A DNA stretch of 64,000 bases from Rhizophagus irregularis (lineage: Eukaryota > Glomeromycota > Glomeromycetes > Glomerales > Glomeraceae), in NCBI RefSeq assembly GCF_026210795.1, contig NC_089444.1:1354501-1418500 (forward strand). The letters are read 5' to 3'. Position numbers and translations under genes: made by a program. The notes under the pieces are model-generated. The model did no database searches and was not told the origin of the DNA. It saw only the letters and a list, made by a program, of their open reading frames with translations. This document shows, in pieces, positions 59,182-64,000 of this stretch. Positions within the stretch are counted from its first letter, which is position 1. Every line of letters starts with the position of its first letter.

Positions 59182-60921
59182 ATGGAAGAATTTATACTTA
59201 CTGATGATATATTTGAGCAAATAAAAGATTTTGATCATGAGAACCTAACTAAAAAACAAATTTTGTTAATTGATAAGTTAATATTAAATAAAAAATTAAA
59301 AATACGTTATATAAAAAATGGTTTATGCATAGGATGTAAGCAGCCTAATACTGCTTATACGAGTAAATTTAGTAGTTGGTGTATGTCATGTAATGCTAAG
59401 ACTTTTCAGCAAAATTTTAAAAATTGGACTAGTGGAAATCATAAAATTGATAAGTTTATTCAAAAAGTACAACTTATAGCTAAAAATGATAGGGGAGTTT
59501 TAGAATGGATTGAATATGATAGATTTGAAAATGTTGAATACTTGACAAAAGGAGGATTTGGAACTATTTATAAAGCAATTTGGAAAGATGGATTTATAGA
59601 AAGTTGGGATTTTGAAAATAATAAATGGATAAGATTTAAATATTATTGTAGGCAATATGAGAATTTTCCAGTTATTTTAAAATGTTTAGATAATTCTCAA
59701 GATATTACATCCGATTTTATAAGAGAAGTAAGTTACTTATTTTGTATATAATTTCAAGATATTGTCCTATTATAAATGTTAAACTATCTATTAATTATTG
59801 TTATTATGGATTCTTTTTTAGATTGGAACACATGTTTTTTTTTCAAAAGAGGATTATGGTAAAATTAGTTTAACATCACGGTGTTTTGGCATTACTAAAG
59901 ATCCAGAATCTAAAAATTTTATGATGGTAATGGGATATGCAAAAGATGGTAGTTTAAGACAACATTTAAATAATAGTTTTAAAACAACAAAATGGTTTGA
60001 AAAGTTTGATATTTTAAAAAAAATTGCAAAAGGCCTTGAGGTTATTCATCAAAAAGGGTTAATTCATCGTGATTTTCATTGTGGTAATATATTAAAAGAT
60101 GAAGATTATACTTTCATTACTGATTTGGGATTATCTCGACCAGTGAATGTAAAATCATCCCAAAATGAATGTAAAGAATTATATGGAGTATTACCCTATG
60201 TAGCACCAGAAGTTCTAAGAGGAAAAGAATATACTCAAGAAAGCGATATTTATGGATTTGGAATTATTGTGTATGAAGTTTGTACAGGGCTCCCTCCTTA
60301 CCATGATATTGTTCATGATAAATTTTTAGCTATTAGCATTTGTCAAGGACTTAGGCCAAAATCAAATTATAAAATTCCTCAATTAATTCTAAACATAATT
60401 AAACAATGTTGGGATGCTGATCCTTTAAAACGACCTAAAGCAAAAAAATTATCAAGTTTATTACACAATTTATGGGAAGGATCATATTATGATGATGAAA
60501 CTGAAATCAAAAAGCAAATTGAAGAAGTAGATAAAATTAATGAGAAGTTAACTTCTTCTTCATTATTATATAATGGACCTACTCTTTCATATACTACAAA
60601 TCCTCAAGCAGTTTACACGAGTAGACTTTTAGATTTTAAAAATCTTCCAAAACCAAAAAATGCTATTGATAACAAGGATGATGATAATTCATTTGGAGAA
60701 TATTCAGGTAATTAATTTCCAAATTTAACTTTACAAAAGCATTCTTTAAATATTTTATTTGATGTATATACTTATTTTTATATATATTATAGAATCAATA
60801 GAAGCAATAGATTTTACCAAACTAGACCTAGGTACTTATATACAGTAACCTTTTATATGATTTATTTTATTAATAATATTATTTAATAATTTATTTTTCA
60901 CTTATAGATAAAAGTAACTGA
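59182..60921 (+). CDS. TKL-like protein kinase
   Basis: Exons 59,182-59,727, 59,822-60,707, 60,793-60,831 and 60,908-60,921 join in phase to 494 residues. The N-terminus has a zinc-ribbon-like motif (Cys 49, 52, 67 and 70: CIGC...CMSC) followed by FQQNFKNWTSGNHKIDKFIQ, a conserved linker in this family. The kinase follows: GGFGTIYKA (124), VILK (Lys 167), a canonical HRDFH (Asp 266), TDLG (Asp 283), APEVLRGKEYT and ESDIYGFGIIVYE. The small last exons give an ending ESIEAIDFTKLDLDKSN; without splicing the frame would stop at 60,714. All catalytic residues are present, so activity is likely. Probable cytosolic serine/threonine or dual-specificity signalling kinase; partners unknown. Confidence 0.92.
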
Positions 60922-62227
60922 ATTGAAGAAAGGAAAGGGATCTTGGGTATAAATTTCTTTATTATTTACTACTATTTATTTTCTTTAACATTACTACAGT
61001 ATGATATTTTATTGGAATATATTTTTTATGATTAAATAAAGTATTTATAATTATATGAAAAATAAATATAATGAATTGCATGTATGATGTTTTAAAATTC
61101 TAACAAAGTAAAAAATTACATTATATTTTATGTTAATCTTATTATAAAGTTATCAAACTCAAAGGGAGGCCAAAAACCTATTAAGAAAAATGATTATAGG
61201 GTCAGTGAAATAATTGTCAGTAAAATGAATGCGACCCATTAGTAAGGAAAAAGTAAACGATCATTGGGAAAAATAATATAAATAAATTTGAAGTGAATAT
61301 AGAAAATTCGTTTAACGTGTTTGAGCTGGAGCTTGTAACAATTGAAGCAGTGGTAATTATAAGATAATTACAGTATCTTTGAGCATAACTACTTTTGACG
61401 TTATTAAATTATTATATTCTTAAATTTTTAAGAAAATATTTAATATGTCATTAATAACAATTTGTTTTATAATAAAATTTCTTTTTATTAGGAAAAATGA
61501 TATTAAAATAGATGGAAATTTTAATAATCTATTGTTTTATCATAATAATTATTTTTTTTATTTACAAGCAGGTTGAACTTTTTATTAATATTACCTATTT
61601 TAATGATGAATTATATTACAACTAATTATATTACAACTGAATTCATTCATTAATATGAATTTCCTTAATATAATAATGGTGAAATATTTCTTTCAGTTTT
61701 ATATAGATAGATTTAAAGCAACTAAACTAATTGGATAATAATAAAATTTTTTAATCTAACAATTTTAACATGATTCTAATTATAGCACATTGTTACTGAT
61801 AATGATATGATCGATTTATATATAAAAAGGAAAAGTCCGAATGTAAGACAATAGAAAAAGAAAATCAGTATTTTTCTTTTTTGTGAAATTGTGAGATAGT
61901 GAATTTAAACTATCTTTAATAAGTTAGTTAAATGAAATAACTAAAAACAATTGTAATTTATTATTATTGTATATTTTTTTTTTAAAAAAAAAATTATCTA
62001 AAATTTTTTTTTCATTTTCATCATAAAATTACGTTAATATGACTATCAATTATACTAAAAATAATCATGGAATTTTTTTTCAATACACAATTACTTTGCA
62101 TAATCTTTATTAACTAAATTAAGTAATTAAATAAAAGTATTTTATTATTAAAATTCCAATTTAACTAAACCAGAAAAAGATAGTATGAGTTCTCTTTTTA
62201 AAAATTTGTAATCCGATGCTTATTGAC
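60922..62227. other. AT-rich intergenic sequence
   Basis: No gene is supported. About 61,585-61,790 is a diverged copy of sequence near 58,705-58,880 (shared ATGAATTATATTA, TCATTAATATGAATTTCCTT and TTTTAACATGATTCTAATTATA), so the kinase gene sits between two direct repeats. Confidence 0.4.
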
Positions 62228-62969
62228 GAGCATCCTTATCCTGGGCCACGGTCCAGATGCTTATCCTGGACCAGCAAATCTAATTGGATGAGATTGTTTT
62301 GTGTAACATTTGTCTTGGAAAAAAAAACAATTCGCGTTTTTTTTAAAAAAAAAGTTACGAAATGCCTTTTTTTAAAGCATTTAATACTACCGTTTTAAAG
62401 TAATATGTTATTTAAAATTTGTATTTTGGTATGCATTTTATTAAACTTTATTAATAAATAAGTAAAATTGCATATATAACTTTATAAAAAAGGTCTTTAC
62501 ATTATTTTTTACTGTAATTTTATTATTAAAATTATTTTAACGTTAATATCAAAACAAAAGTACAAAGTAATAGTATTATATTAGCTTTAAAAGTTTTGTT
62601 ATAAATGTGTAATTTACAACCTTTTTTGAACAACTTTGCTTAACCCCAAAACTTAAAAAAAAAACACTTGATTTCCAGAATAATATCAATATATCATAAA
62701 ACTCTTCAAAAAGAAAATAAAAAACATTTAGTATTATCATAAAACTACAATAAATACAATTAAAATTAAAATATACAAACTGAAATGAAATATGAAATAC
62801 TAAGTACCAACATACCACAAAAAAGAATAGAGAAAGAGTGAAAGATAGGAAGAGTAAGAGATAAAATAAATTATGCCGGAGTTATGTAATAAAAGGGCTG
62901 ATTAGCCAATCAAAAGTTGACTGGTCCAGAATAAGCATCTGGACCGGTGGATCAGGTTAAGGATGGCCC
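62228..62969. mobile_element. hAT-like MITE, 742 bp
   Basis: A perfect 8-bp duplication TTATTGAC flanks the element (62,220-62,227 and 62,970-62,977). The ends are inverted repeats: GCATCCTTATCCTGGGCCAC and, inverted from the right, CCATCCTTAACCTGATCCAC, both followed by CGGTCCAGATGCTTAT(C/T)CTGG. Each end holds two GTCCAGATGC/GTCCAGGATAAGC-type subterminal motifs, as hAT transposase-binding sites often do. The interior is AT-rich with no transposase; its short open frames are not genes. Confidence 0.85.
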
Positions 62970-62977
62970 TTATTGAC

Positions 62978-64000
62978 ACCATATACAGATCACGCTATAT
63001 AGTTAATGATATCAGGTGATCTTCATTTTAATAGTGATATTTCTTGTAATTGGTTGTTATGCTAATCGTGCTATCCTGGAAAGGAAGGAAAATTTTACTA
63101 ATTTGGTTAGCTCTCATGCGCTAAGTATAGGGTACATTTTTTATATTATTGATATTGATATTGAATTGATTGAAAATTAAATTATATATTATATTACCAA
63201 TACTTTTGTTTCTGCAAATAAGTGGTAAAATTTATGGTATATATCATACTCTTAGTAAAGGCCGGTCACTGGCCGGCCCTAGGGTATGACTCTAGTTAAT
63301 ATTATAGAAAACTAGGCGTAACCGTCGCGCTGCGCTGGGGATGAGACTATGAGAGTAATAATGAACACACTTATATTTATTTGCCATGCAGTGTGAATAG
63401 GTCTAGTTTTTACTATTATTATGATGGTATTAGTAGGAAATAAATATAATAAATTACACAATTTATATGATTATACAAATAACAATGAATTGTGTGCACA
63501 GTGTATGAAATACAAAGATAATTTTGTATAAGTAGTTTATTGTTACATTGTTACAAAAAAATCTCTTTTTTTTATCTTAAAAAAATTTTCATTGTAGCAT
63601 TAAAAAAAATTACATCTGCTACTGAAAAAAATACATATATTTTGTTATTATATCTCAAAGAAATTCATTATAGCAATCTATTGTTATAGAAAAAACATTA
63701 TCTCACTAATTATTAAATATGAAAAAAAATTCTGAAAAACTTCTATTGTCATGAAAAAAAAAAAATTCCCAGAAATATTAATTATAACGATCGAACTTGA
63801 TACAGCCTAAAAAATATTAATAAGAATCGGGAATTGTAAAAAAGTTTTGTTACTCTTCTAATACTAAAATTAATCGCCGTTGCGCCGCAGCATCGACCCA
63901 AACCTAAATGGTGAAAGAATGTATTTGGGAAAAAAAATTTGGAAAAAAAAGCCAAACCGAAAAAGGAAAAGGGAAAAAAAATTCGGATTGGAACTGGAAA
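62978..64000. other. Intergenic; GC-rich hairpin and low-complexity sequence
   Basis: About 63,260-63,285 (GGCCGGTCACTGGCCGGCCC) is a strong GC hairpin followed by CTAGGG. About 63,312-63,345 (GGCGTAACCGTCGCGCTGCG) resembles the motif at 340-380. Both could be ends of unidentified elements. About 63,560-63,780 reiterates AAAAAA-CTATTGT-TAGAAAA phrases. No gene is seen before the window ends. Confidence 0.35.

Noticed and set aside
1-64000. tRNA or rRNA genes
   Set aside because: I saw no cloverleaf-capable sequence with recognisable A and B boxes and no rRNA-like conserved segment; a covariance-model scan would be decisive.

Overview
The window looks like nuclear DNA of an arbuscular-mycorrhizal fungus close to Rhizophagus (Glomeromycotina). 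This is an inference from very high A+T, short introns with GTAAGT or GTATAT donors, ACTAAC-like branch sites and TAG acceptors, several members of an expanded tyrosine-kinase-like (TKL) protein kinase family (one fused to Sel1 repeats), an F-box gene of the type abundant in these fungi, and many small transposons and decayed genes. Exon coordinates were worked out by hand from splice signals and reading-frame continuity. No transcript or database evidence was available.

Layout. 0.6-1.4 kb: pyrimidine-rich repeat, with a second copy at 56.9-57.9 kb. 2.1-7.4 kb (+): kinase gene whose 5' part runs through a tandem array of about 100-bp intron-like units. 8.9-10.9 kb (-): decayed gene hit by a hAT-like MITE. 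10.9-14.1 kb: mariner/pogo-like MITE split by a 2.7-kb LINE-like insertion with a 580-codon ORF. 15.7-16.4 kb (-): remnant sharing the 5' end of that insertion. 18.7-22.2 kb (-): multi-exon transposase-like gene. 24.3-25.2 kb: 174-bp tandem repeat. 26.0-26.4 kb: fold-back hAT-like MITE. 27.4-29.5 kb (+): F-box relic and intact F-box gene. 33.8-37.2 kb (-): kinase with 19 Sel1 repeats. 38.4-41.7 kb (-): complete 7-exon Mg2+-type P-type ATPase. 42-49 kb: decayed coding relics. 52.3-54.8 kb (-): kinase with a premature stop. 59.2-60.9 kb (+): intact kinase. 62.2-63.0 kb: 742-bp hAT-like MITE.

The main discovery candidate is 2463-5900. Thirty-four successive sites read AG, then exactly three bases, then a GT donor, 84-115 bp apart, most with a branch-site-like ACTAAC inside the intervening unit. 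Read as 34 three-base exons plus one single-base exon (5894), they give an open frame that joins upstream coding exons to the kinase in the correct phase. Skipping the whole array would shift the kinase frame into a stop. The array therefore looks like a run of one-codon exons separated by tandemly amplified spliceosomal introns.

No operon logic applies. The kinases, F-box protein and ATPase are independent eukaryotic genes, and the rest is mostly mobile-element turnover.
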